Below are positions 35,901 to 45,589 of a stretch of DNA of 64,000 bases, piece by piece. The notes beneath the pieces were generated by a model, which had not been told where the DNA came from, did not search any database, and worked only from the letters and a program-made list of their open reading frames with translations. Each line of letters opens with the position of its first letter. Position 1 is the stretch's first letter. The position numbers and the translations under genes are program-made. The stretch is taken from assembly GCA_030386875.1 (NCBI GenBank), contig CM059578.1, positions 17,531,009-17,595,008 on the forward strand. The letters run 5' to 3'. The DNA is from Morinoia aosen (taxonomy: Eukaryota; Arthropoda; Malacostraca; Amphipoda; Talitridae).

Positions 35901-38900
35901 ACCTCTACATTTCTGTGCTTAGTGCACAAGACATACGGACGTTTCTCAAATCTCGATTCAGTGTTCGAGTGTGCTTTTCTAGTCGCGCTGTTCACATTTT
36001 TAAGTGAGGTTGGCTCACAGTTCACGCGCTCCGTTCTGTGTATCGAGTTAACAGAACAGTATGATCTCTCCATTTGGTCATGAATGTGTATCCATCTCGC
36101 TTGATGACCGTAAAAATGAGAATTAGAGTTCACTTTCTTTGAAGTCAAGTTATCCATCAATGCAACTAACAGATCCCTCCTATCTTGTTCATCTGGGCAG
36201 CAATTCAGTATGGGCAGCAAATTCTAGAATTTATTGTTTGCGTATGCAGTGTATAAGAAACGTGGATAACTTAGAAGAACAGTAATTTCATGTAAACGAA
36301 TAAAAAAGGAAACCATAGAACTTTGTTCTTATCGAATTCTACCGTCGTGAGATTAATCAAGCATTATGAATTTCAGTCACGGTTATAGTGTGGTACTGAA
36401 GTACAAATATTTTAGGATCCGCACCGATTATGTCTCAAACATCAACTGAGAATTATAGGATGAATCATGGAGAGAAGCTCTAAATATCCATCGCCCATCT
36501 GGAGATACACTTGAATGCAACTTACTAAGATAGAGCTAACTGAAGCCAGGTTGTTTTCTGTGAATTGTATTTTCCCTAAAATTTCACAGGAACTGCCGAC
36601 CTCTATCTAACAATGATGAGTGTCACAGGTCTTTGCTGTCCTTGGAGAGTCTGCAGAGAAAAAAGAATATGGTGTCACCTTCACACTGCTCGAAAGTGCC
36701 CTCACTACATCAGCTATGCAGACATTGAGATCAAATTTAATTACCGCACAGATTCACTGCTTCTTTGATCAGTGATTGGCATAGTGAAATGTTCATTATT
36801 TTCACCTAAAAATTATGAAAAAATTGATGTACTGCTGGTGGGGAGGATTTGAGATACTACCTCTTTACGTCAAAAAAGTTGTGGGACACCTGGTCTGCAG
36901 CTGGCAGCAGATACTCGGGAGAGACAGATAGATTAATCTTTCGTTTGCTGTTATTAATGTACAGTATTTTTGAGTTCCTTCTCTTACACGCATAAATGTT
37001 GAATTTTAATGTGAATGGAACTTAGAAGTGAGTGAAGATAAAGGCTTTTGTTATGCTTCCATAATAAATTTGTCGTGTTCCATGGTGGTTTATGCGCGAT
37101 TGCAAGTGCTCATTACTTTATATAACTACCAGCATTCGGCAGGAGTTTTCATGGCATTCAACAATTGATTCAAGTGCTCATAAGAACTGGAAAAATTAGT
37201 TGTGATTATTTGTGTTAGTGGATTATTCTGCAGTTATTTGCTTCGATATGTTTACTGGTACAGCTCACGCACGATCTTCTCCAACAGAACTTGTGTTCAA
37301 ATTCTAGAATATATTTTTGCTTCTCTACAGTTTTGGTACTTGGTTTGCATCAAACCCATCAATACTGGAGGTTTTCACCAAACCTTGATCACGTTCTTCA
37401 GACTCCGGGAATGTAGCGCAGATAGTGCCTCTCACGAATATAAAATTCATATCATTACTTGTTACATGGTCTCACTACATGGCTGTTATTATCACGTGTT
37501 AAAATATTGATATTTCTTAGTACATACATCAAGGTAACCGCTCACAAAATTCGAGTTTAAGTGATGTTAATGCTGCTCTAAGGGATCTCCTACTTTTCAA
37601 TATTATGATTGCCAACAACATTCGCATTTTTGAAAATCTAATACTTGTGGTGGAATTTTGAAATTTGTCAACAAAATATGAGCATTTACGTGTTACACCG
37701 ATGCACTAGAAACACCGGAGTTAATAGCACCGGTAGTGGTAGTTATCGATAAAACAGTATAGTTGTCTACGGCCATATGATGTCGTAGAAGTGCAGAATT
37801 TTATGGCAGGAATACTGGTGCTGGAAATATGGACGGTAGCACTCATCATTTTCATGTTATAGCCTACCCTAAAATTCAGGGATGTTAGTGCTGGAAGGAA
37901 GCATACTAACAGTTTTTGTAACATAGCGAATCCTGATCACACTTCCCTTGCAGAGATGCTGGTGATGGTCGCCGGGATACTGGCAATAGCGAGTGCCATG
38001 CTGGTGGTGGCTTTGAAGCGTCAGCAGCTGCTGAGCCTGGCGCGCACCCTGCAAGACCGACTCAATCTAGTGCAACACGAGCAGCATGGCGATGCCCATT
38101 CTCAGGTACTGCGAAAATCACAAGTTACGAGAAATTGACTACCACTGTTCTTTATTTTCTTAAATTATCTCCCTCATTGATGAACAACAATTTCTTGCGA
38201 GACCGAATACGCTTATAGCAAATTGTGGCAGCGTTTCGCACGGCCACCGTTACTTCATGGTGTTGAGTAAATGATAACGTCATGATTGATTGTTTCAAGT
38301 GCCTGATAGTAAGGTGCTGTGAGTGTTGGCATCAGCGCTATCAGTAATGGCTTTTTTTTGCACCATGAGTCAGAACTAGTCAACTGTAATAGACTCGTCA
38401 TTTGCTTTTTGTTGCTTCACTGTTTTTCTTGGCCCAGACTCGGATAGCTGTTTGCGGAAACCCACTTCATTTTGTAGCATCCGAAAGTTATTGCATTTAC
38501 TTGAAAAGTGCGTTTTATGAAATGCAGTCTGTGAAAAATTGGCTGCACTTTTGTTTTCATATATTGTAAGTTCATGGAATTTAGAAAATTTTCATTCTGT
38601 CTGAATGAATAGTTTGATATGTATTGAATTCGCTGCAGGAATAACTATCTTCTTCTTTCTTCATTTAGAGCCAGTTAGGGCTGGTGGTTAACCTAATGTA
38701 GTTCTTATAATTACGCTTCAGGATTTGAACGAGCGATGAATATCACTGAATGGAAAGGGGACATTGAGCATTTTCTTCAAGTCGATGTATCCTGTCTCCT
38801 GTTCAGCCAATTCTAAGCGCTAAATACTATTGAAATCCTTTTGAAATTTTGCTAAAAATACATATTTTAGGTCAAAAGTTTACAATTCTGAGATATTGAT

Positions 38901-41900
38901 GTTATCCAGTCTATTTCGTACTTTTTTTATAATTTCGTCTCACTGTCGAAGTTCATATAAGCTGCCGCCAATGTATCGAGTGTATGTATATTCATCATCT
39001 TATTCGATTATCGATATAATATGTTTCTAATATATCATTACTCACTAATTCTTTTTGTCGTGGTAGCGCTAAAGCCTGCGAATACGTTCAGTCTCCACTT
39101 CTACCAATTATGAGTTAGCTGAATTATGCATGTTAAATCAGCGTTTTCGTTTTGTCTTAAAAAATTTACATTCACTTTATACGTCTAAAAATACTGACTA
39201 GCACAAAAAATCGGGAAAGTACCATTAAATAACACAAAATTGCTCAACTTTTATGTGGAGAAATCTTTGGCATCGGTTCATTGTCTATGAAATTGAAGAA
39301 TGTGGCTCCAATACTGAGTCTTAATTGATGATATTTCTAGTTTATCCAGTTGATTCGCCAATGATCGAAAAGTGTGACTGTTACGCTGTGAGTCCGTTGA
39401 GCTCTGGTCAGAGTGGGGGAACGAGTAAAGCATGCCGCACACTGTCTCAGAACCGACGCGTCAGATCGGAAACGAAATGTCTGAAAGAAATCGAAAACGA
39501 ACATTCGTACCTGGCAACGCTCACTGCCTCAGATCAGAACCGAAGCGAAGCTTCAGATCGGAACCGAACTGCCTCAGAATTCTTTGAAAGATATTTTTTC
39601 CGAAGGTTCTGAAGCGTCTGACGGGCTGCGCATGCGCAGAACGGCTGCTGCGGGTGTGTTTGAGGGGGTTGCCGAGGAGTTCCTTCTATATGCGATAGGA
39701 GATCACGAAAATTGTCATTGCTCATGCAAAAATATTGGAAGAATTTATTATTGTCTTGCTTTGAATGCGGAAACAATGTTTTGTGTTCCCCTTCTTTCTC
39801 TCTCGAACCGCATATATCGTGCAACCACTTTTTTTGCTCCTTTTCATTCTTTCTTCCCTCTCAGGGGGTTACAACTATTGTGTCTATGGGAATTAACGCT
39901 CCCAGGGGGACTATGTGAGGGCCCGAGCTAAAGGTTAGGTAGGCTTTCTTTTTTGTTAAAATAGAATAGGTTTTTGTTTTGTTATGGACCATCTTTTTTC
40001 GGTTCATTTCTGTCCTGTTTTCAGCACCTGTTTTTACTTTCTTCTTCAACTTTTTCTTGTTTCATGATCTTCTTTCTTAGCTTACTGTTTCTATGCACCT
40101 TGTGCATAGATTCCGCGTTTCCTCAACTCCATACTAAATGGTGACTTCATCCTTCCTCTCTTGGAGCATCTTTGTCGTGGTTAAGGGAGGCTAAAACTTA
40201 CAATAATAATAATAATAATAATAGTAATAATACTCGTAATAATGATAATTGTTCTTTCTTCTCCTCTTCAGCTTTTAGTGCTAAACAAAGCACTAATACT
40301 TCTTCATCACTGCTGAGCGGTGAGTCGCTCATCTTATGTAAATGGAATTAAGGTAATGCCTTAATAATTTTCTATGGATTTGAAGAACGCAAAGCACGAT
40401 TTTCTTCTGCCAAAGCTAATTGAAGACTGGCTATGTCGGTTCCGTTCTGATGGCTTCTGCGCCAGTGTGCGAGCTGAACGTCGTTTCTGTTCTGTTCTGA
40501 GGCTTCGGAAGCTTCGGCGGCGGTTCTGTTCTGAAGCAGTGTGCGACAAGCTTAATGGGAACGCCTGCTCTACGTGGTGTGTTGAGCGTGTTAGGAACAC
40601 CGGTAGTAAAGACTCTTTAAAATTATTTTTGTTGTCACTTGACGGAAATACTCGACTACTGTAGTGTGTGTCGAATAAGCTGATCAACTGCCGATTGCGT
40701 TCCTTAAAAGACAATTTAGCATATATTCTAAGTTCTTGTTCAATAAATTGTGGCTTCATTATGAGTAATTTTTTATATTTCCAATAGGGCGATTCGTCGA
40801 GAGTTATTTTTATAATATGTACCAGTTATGGTATTCATAGTGTTTGTTGTACTTCTTGTTTCTTTAAAGCACTTTGAAAATAGATTTTTATTCTCCTGTA
40901 TCAAAATATCACGTAAAAATTGTAATATCCAAAGCTTCTGCTTGATGGTTACAATCTTCTGTAAAACTCAGTAGAGTGCTTGCATAAAGCTGTCTGCAGT
41001 ATGTATAAAAGTAAAAGAAACCAAATTTTGACCGCTGTATCTCTCCAGGTGAACAATGAAGCTTCCAGAACATCATCGGAGCCAGTCTCCACCAACGCTC
41101 TCACCTGCCAGAACATCGCCGGACAGCGGGGTGTCCAAGCCAGCAACATTTCAAACGGTCAACGGAACGTCCTCGACCTCAAGTCTACTCTTGATTCATC
41201 GGCTCTTAAATATTTTAATGAAGTTTATCCCGACGAAAGGCTTTCCAACGTAAACGGTAGTGGTGCGGAACCATTTCCAAATCAAAATGTAGAGAAGCCT
41301 AAATTAATTCTGTTTAAAATGATGAAAGCTAAGAAAGAGGTTGAAATAGGTCTCAAGGGCATCTCATTTGAAAAACTCAAAGAAGACGCTGTATCTAACG
41401 CAAATAAATTTCCCAACTCCAACAATCAGGACCCGCATTATGAAGCAGAAAACCATGGATATGTACCGGAAGATGGTAATGACTTGCAATCAAGCGATAA
41501 AATGGATTTAAAATTTCCCCTAGATGACGATTTTGGCGCTACTGAAGACTGTCCTAACGTTAGCATTAAAAATAGATCGGACAGCTACACTAATGTTTTC
41601 GAAACTGGGGATCAAGGAGAAGATTTTGAGTTTTCTGAGCGCACCCCGAGGAGAGAAAATCCGAAATGGAAAGTAAACTTTCACGATGACGATAATGTTG
41701 GCCAAGTAGAAGTAAACGGAGTAGCCAAGGGACGACATAGCTTCGGGTATGACAGTCGGGAATACCTTGATGAACTAGAGGGTGCAACTGCAGTTTTTCC
41801 TGGCGATAGACTATCGAAAAGGAAAAAAAGTAAATCGCTAAAAATAGACAAGCAAAAGAGGGAAAGGGACAATTGTCTGTATCAGCAAGAGCGAAATAGA

Positions 41901-44900
41901 CCAGGAGGAATTCTCGGAAGACGATCGAGTCATCAAGGAAGAACTAAAGTTGACACTATTCATGAAATTGAAGATGGAGACAGTAATTTGGACACAAATG
42001 TACTGCCTTCAAAAATAGAAAATAAGTACACCAATCAGAAGAAAAGAAGACGGGGCCATTCACCTTCCAACGGGAAAGCAATTGTACAAGAAGTGCTTCA
42101 GAACGGTTTTTTCGACTTAAAACTGGAAGACGAACAATCGTTACATGATGGTCCCATAAAAAGCAACGGTGAAAATGATAACGAAAGCATAGGGACACCT
42201 GCAAAAAGGTAAGCGAAACAAAATGAGGGAAGGTAACAGTTCGTCGAGTGTGAACGTTTCAGTGGTTATCGAGAAAGGCCAAAAAAACAGAAATAGTTTC
42301 CATTAAATAGGAATTTATTCATAAACAATACGGGAGTTGTATCCATGATAAAGATTTTCAAAGGATACTATAATCGCTGTTCGTTTTTACTTGTTTTTAT
42401 TTACCAAAGCGTTTAAACATATTTGCTACTCACAGTTACGCTCGTTCATACCTGTGTATTATTCTTGAATATATTTGAATAAAACCTTCAATAGAACCAT
42501 TTTTTCGTTATTCATATACTAAAGTTTTGAAGGTGTTCTAGAAGGAAACGCGAGTTCAAAATTTTGAAAAATGTGTTTAATACAAATAAAGAACAAAAAT
42601 AGTATTTACACGATGTTCATATTCATTCGTGCCCATCTCATACAGTGAAACAGTTTGTTTTTTAATGCAATTGTTGTAAGATGCGAATGTAATTTGTTAA
42701 TTTCATTTAGTTTAATGTTGACATTCCAGTTTGTTCTAGAACATTCTGCTACTCTTACGTAGCGCTTATTTTCGTGAAATTTTCCATTTTAATTAATTTA
42801 AGCAACAGTCAAGACAACTTGGTAAAGAAAGAGAAGTTCAGCATTGAGTTCAAGGGGGAAAATTGTAGATGCTCAAAAATGGGTTTGTCTACAAATAAAT
42901 TTCGAAATATCCCTGCATTAAACAGTTCAAAGGATTATACAGACGCATGAAAATGAATCATTTAAACTAAAAAACGTTTCGGTGTCCACCTCGATCATCA
43001 GTTCAAAAACAAAAACCATTATGTCTCTGAAATGAAAGATCAAACTACATTGACCACCAGATATTAGAAGATATCACGAAAAAGCGAAAACAAAATGTCA
43101 ACAAAAAAAATTGAGCTGGCAATGAAGAGTTTACTACCTATTTACTATTTGCGGACAGTTCATAACTTATGTGAATAGTAAGTAGCAACCTCTTTATTAC
43201 CTGCTCAATTTTTTTCTTTTCTCTGGCGTATTTTTGTTTTCATGATATTTTTTAATGTCTACTCTTCACTACTCATTTTAGTTCTTGAACTAATCATGAT
43301 GATGGACCTCGAAATGTTTTCCAAGTAAACATGATTAATTTCCTTTTAGTTTTTTTCGTTTTTAAATTTCTCACAAGGTGTGATTCTAGCAAACAACCGA
43401 CTTGTTCAAACGCATAATATGTTTTACACCATTCAGACCCTCACTGGGCGAAGAAGAAAGGGGAAATTTTCTCCCCAATCTGCATGACTTGTATACTAGC
43501 GCGAGGAATTAACAAAGGCTCGATAATCAAAGGAAAAGTTTTGTTGTAGAATCTAAGTATGGAGAGAGTTAAAACTTAGAATTTCAAGATTAACTCTGCC
43601 AAGAAATCATGAAAAGGATGCAGATGAATGAAAACACCTCTCCTAAACTCGTTAAAGCCCTATTAGTGTTTGTCAGATAACCTGATGATGAAGAAATTCA
43701 ATTCTAATCATTTGTTTTATATTCAGATGAGACGAAGATTGGTCTTTCTCATCACAGGGTCATTCTTTGTGTCCGGCAATAAATTTTTAATTTTTTAATG
43801 CTGAATAACACTTCAAACTGTGATACATGATGGTGGAAGTCGTACTGTGTGTTTTGGGATTTTTTGTTTGCCAATGGAACTGAAAGCCATGTGAGGGTTG
43901 AATGAATCGTGAAACAAGATCAATACATTCACTGTGGAAATGTGAAGCACTCAGAGGAGTTCTCGATTTTGAACCCGAAATGATATTTCAACATGTAAAT
44001 GACCCCAAGCATACTGTAAAATCTGTTAAGAAATGGTTGAAAGACAATGCACCGAATGTTTTGCTGTGGCCAAGCCTAAGTGCTGGTCTGAATCCTATCG
44101 AAACTTAGTGGGGGATTGTTATGATTTATGTAAATACTAGGAAATCTAAGAATCTCAAAGAATTCGAAGAAATTTTAAAGTTGTCTAATATTTCTTTTGA
44201 TGTTTGGCAAGAACCCTGGCGAAACTGTTAAAAATCGTTTGGAGGTAATCATTAAAAATGAAGGTTTCGAAAAAATTTTTTGAGGTGGGTATGAATAACT
44301 TTGAATTTGGTGTATTTGTTATTTATACTCGTAACTAGTTTAAATAGAATTTCTTCAAAAACTTTGAATGTGCGTCTTTTCTAGAACACCTTCAAAACTT
44401 TTAGTGTCAGCATCACATAGAAAAGTGGCTTTTTGAGGGTTTTATTCGAACTTAACGTGCGATAATGAAGAGGTACGAATATTTATGGGCGTAACTTTAA
44501 CTTGCTCTAACATTTGCTTCCATGTAATTATTGCCTGTTTCCGAATTTGCTTGGACACTAACTACCTAATTCCAACGTTTAGTTCAACATTCCAGTTAAT
44601 ATTTAAACATATGATTCAACATTCAGCTGTCACAGACGTTCTTGGTCAAGTCAGCAGAAAATGCTGCAGCTTTTGCCATGAGGACGGTGTTGCCACAAGC
44701 TACATCAATCATGCAGTGACATTCCAGATTGAATATATCTGAATAAGTCAGCAGTTTGCATTAGTCGTAACCTTATCAGAAACTTAAAACTGAAGAAAAT
44801 TCCGAGGAAATTAATCATCTTTACAAAGAAAACGTTTCAGAATCCAGCTTCATCATCAGTAACATCACTGAACAAAAATCATGTCTCTGAAATTAATGAT

Positions 44901-45429
44901 CAACGTAGAATAAAAGATGGGTATTAAAATATATTACGAGAAGTATGTCAAAGAATAACATTCCAGATGTCCTTGAAGCCTTCGATTGCTTTAGATGCCA
45001 TTGGAACCCATAGTGTAGTGATTCATCGTATCAAAATGGCCAATGAATAATATAACTTTCTAGTGATAATGAATTTATTTTTGTCTGATTCCCTTCATTC
45101 ATTCCAGGTTTCAATCATTTAATTTATTAAAACTATCTGTTCTGGCAGTAATAAACCTTTCGTCAATAAGCATCCACCGCTTAAACTTTCAATTCATTCA
45201 ATTATCAAAACCCAAACATTGAAGATAATTTTTTCAAAATGATCGTTCATTTTCATACCACTATTATTGCTTAAACTTATACTAACCTTTAAGGGTGATT
45301 TCTATAGAGAAATCGAATTTTATTTCAGTTCCTCGAACATACTTATAATTTAATTTCATGTTTTTCAGGGATGAAAGCAATGGTGTAAGACCGAAGCCTT
45401 CCATTGGTGCCTTCAGAGACGTCGCCTAA
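32900..45429 (+). CDS. uncharacterised single-pass type I membrane protein, seven exons
   Basis: I do not recognise this protein. Exons 32900-32942, 34321-34490, 34642-34824, 35338-35488, 37954-38105, 41049-42208 and 45369-45429 join in phase to 639 codons plus stop. It begins with a signal peptide (about 1-16, LLLLLL core), then an ectodomain (about 17-183) with Cys29, Cys39, Cys60 and Cys164 and five N-glycosylation sequons (NVS, NFT, NGS, NIT, NHT). One membrane segment follows at 184-203, then a cytoplasmic tail of about 435 residues. The tail is hydrophilic, has [13 protein letters not shown] near 286-299, acidic patches and a basic stretch (RKKKSKSLK) near 490, and ends [10 protein letters not shown]. 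Sequons only on the predicted outer side and Lys-Arg just after the membrane segment support the topology. A receptor or adhesion role is only a guess. The splice model is strong except for the exon 4 donor (GTCAGG). Confidence 0.8.
32943..34320 (+). other. membrane-protein gene intron 1
   Basis: AT-rich, no insert recognised. The 109-residue open frame at 33563-33892 shows no domain and is treated as chance. Confidence 0.5.
34321..34490 (+). CDS. membrane-protein gene exon 2: ectodomain part 1
   Basis: Codes residues 15-71. The acceptor is CATCGAGCAG|CT and the donor ATCACT|GTGAGT. It contains three cysteines (VLCHVR, VTCHLP, NNCHEP) and the sequon NVS. Confidence 0.85.
34642..34824 (+). 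CDS. membrane-protein gene exon 3: ectodomain part 2
   Basis: Codes residues 72-132 in phase 0. The acceptor is CATATTCCAG|GGC and the donor GTCCAG|GTGAGA. It contains sequons NFT, NGS and NIT. The donor is the first of a 30-bp tandem array that copies it downstream. Confidence 0.9.
34815..35010 (+). repeat. 30-bp tandem array that repeats the exon 3 splice donor
   Basis: Units of exactly 30 bp start at the exon 3/intron 3 junction: GT-containing donor words sit at 34825, 34855, 34885, 34915, 34945 and 34975. The typical unit is ccaggtgagagtacttcctg + cagtggcggt. Donor words vary (GTGAGAG, GTGAGAG, GTCAGAG, GTGAGTG, GTGGGAG, GTGAGAT). The first unit overlaps the last coding bases of exon 3. 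A seventh, degraded unit follows. Confidence 0.95.
35338..35488 (+). CDS. membrane-protein gene exon 4: membrane-proximal ectodomain
   Basis: Codes residues 133-182 and one base of codon 183. The acceptor is CATTGTTGCAG|GCC. The proposed donor, CACAA|GTCAGG, is weak but gives the phase required by exon 5. If it is not used, the frame runs on to a stop at 35536-35538. An alternative pairing (GCG|GTATTT with an acceptor two bases further into exon 5) would also stay in frame. Confidence 0.7.
35489..37953 (+). other. membrane-protein gene intron 4
   Basis: 2.5 kb, mostly AT-rich. A GC-richer block at 35730-35900 with an antisense open frame to 36220 is unrecognised and may be part of an old transposon. 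Confidence 0.4.
37954..38105 (+). CDS. membrane-protein gene exon 5: transmembrane segment
   Basis: Codes residues 183-233. The acceptor is CTTCCCTTGCAG|AG and the donor TCTCAG|GTACTG. It contains the only hydrophobic helix after the signal peptide ([20 protein letters not shown]), followed by [16 protein letters not shown], which is amphipathic and possibly a short coiled coil. Confidence 0.85.
39429..40552 (-). mobile_element. PIF/Harbinger element with TAA target duplication
   Basis: The ends are inverted: agcatgccgcacactgtctc at the left and, on minus, agcttgtcgcacactgcttc at the right, each continuing agaac. TAA flanks both sides (39426-39428 and 40553-40555). On minus, 39824-39660 encodes [20 protein letters not shown] and then [15 protein letters not shown], the N-terminal part of a PIF/Harbinger nuclease. 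Subterminal sequence is made of inverted cagaaccgaa-type words. The remaining transposase is missing, and a SINE-like copy occupies 39863-40245. Confidence 0.8.
39863..40245 (+). repeat. SINE-like repeat family, most complete copy (head, body, (AAT)n tail)
   Basis: Starts with aggggg then ttacaactattgtgtctatg, gaattaacgctcccaggggg and gggcccgagct, runs through the family body and ends in an (AAT)n tract at about 40201-40245. Flanks resemble an imperfect target duplication: ttctttcttccctctcag before and ttctttcttctcctcttcag after. No coding potential. A triplet-repeat tail and a duplicated target suggest retroposition. Confidence 0.75.
41049..42208 (+). CDS. membrane-protein gene exon 6: cytoplasmic tail
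   Basis: Codes residues 234-619 and two bases of codon 620. The acceptor is ATCTCTCCAG|GTG and the donor AAAAAG|GTAAGC. The tail is polar, Asp/Glu/Lys/Asn-rich, with few hydrophobic stretches, and is likely largely disordered. Without splicing, the donor itself creates a stop (AGG TAA), giving a tail ending ...TPAKR. Confidence 0.92.
42209..42518 (+). other. membrane-protein gene intron 6, 5' part
   Basis: Short AT-rich stretch before the Tc1-like element. Nothing recognised. Confidence 0.5.
42966..43325. repeat. foldback A: imperfect 160-190-base arms
   Basis: Sequence from about 42970 to 43165 is the inverted counterpart of about 43170-43325. Matching stretches include the inner ttgagctggcaatgaagagt against, on minus, ttgagcaggtaataaagagg, and the outer stem-loop motifs. 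The arms are diverged. A stem-loop reading ctgatgatcgaggtggacac then cgaaacg (minus, 42973-43002) has a plus-strand counterpart at 43290-43317 (atgatgatggacctcgaaat). Sequence related to the left arm recurs at 44828-44950. Confidence 0.7.
43740..44290 (+). pseudogene. decayed Tc1-like transposase, C-terminal part
   Basis: 43902-44108 reads [18 protein letters not shown] and then [15 protein letters not shown], ending in a stop where Tc1 proteins continue with LW; WG follows. Both landmark motifs (N/DPKHT and LNPIE) of Tc1-like DD34E transposases are present in the right order and spacing. The N-terminal domain is not recognisable. Confidence 0.9.
44405..45368 (+). other. membrane-protein gene intron 6, 3' part
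   Basis: Contains a diverged relative of the left arm of foldback A at about 44828-44950, sharing aaacgtttc, catcatcagt and atgtctctgaaat. Otherwise unrecognised. Confidence 0.55.
45369..45429 (+). CDS. membrane-protein gene exon 7: C-terminus
   Basis: Completes Arg620 and codes the last 19 residues, ending [10 protein letters not shown], with stop TAA at 45427. The acceptor is CATGTTTTTCAG|G. Confidence 0.85.
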
Positions 45430-45563
45430 GCTTTGGAATTTAAAAGGTTCTATAGGAAAATTTCAGAACATATAGAAATAGTTTAGTTTTAAATTTTACA
45501 ACGAAAAATTACTCAACGGAAAACGAAGGTGTAATTTTTGTATCATTCTATGTAGTGCTAAAA

Positions 45564-45569
45564 AATAAA
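45564..45569 (+). terminator. candidate polyadenylation signal AATAAA
   Basis: The first canonical AATAAA downstream of the stop codon, about 135 bases into the 3' flank. A second lies near 45757. Position and strand fit the membrane-protein gene; use is not shown. Confidence 0.5.
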
Positions 45570-45589
45570 AGCTTTTCAGTGTTTTATAT

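Larger units (their letters stand above)
42519..44404 (+). mobile_element. Tc1-like element with inverted ends, inside intron 6
   Basis: The ends are inverted: ctaaagttttgaaggtgttc at 42519 and, on minus, ctaaaagttttgaaggtgtt at 44404, each continuing to tagaa. The plus strand carries a broken transposase C-terminus (next entry). The left part holds the foldback at 42966-43325. The flanks do not give a clean TA duplication at the right edge. Confidence 0.75.
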
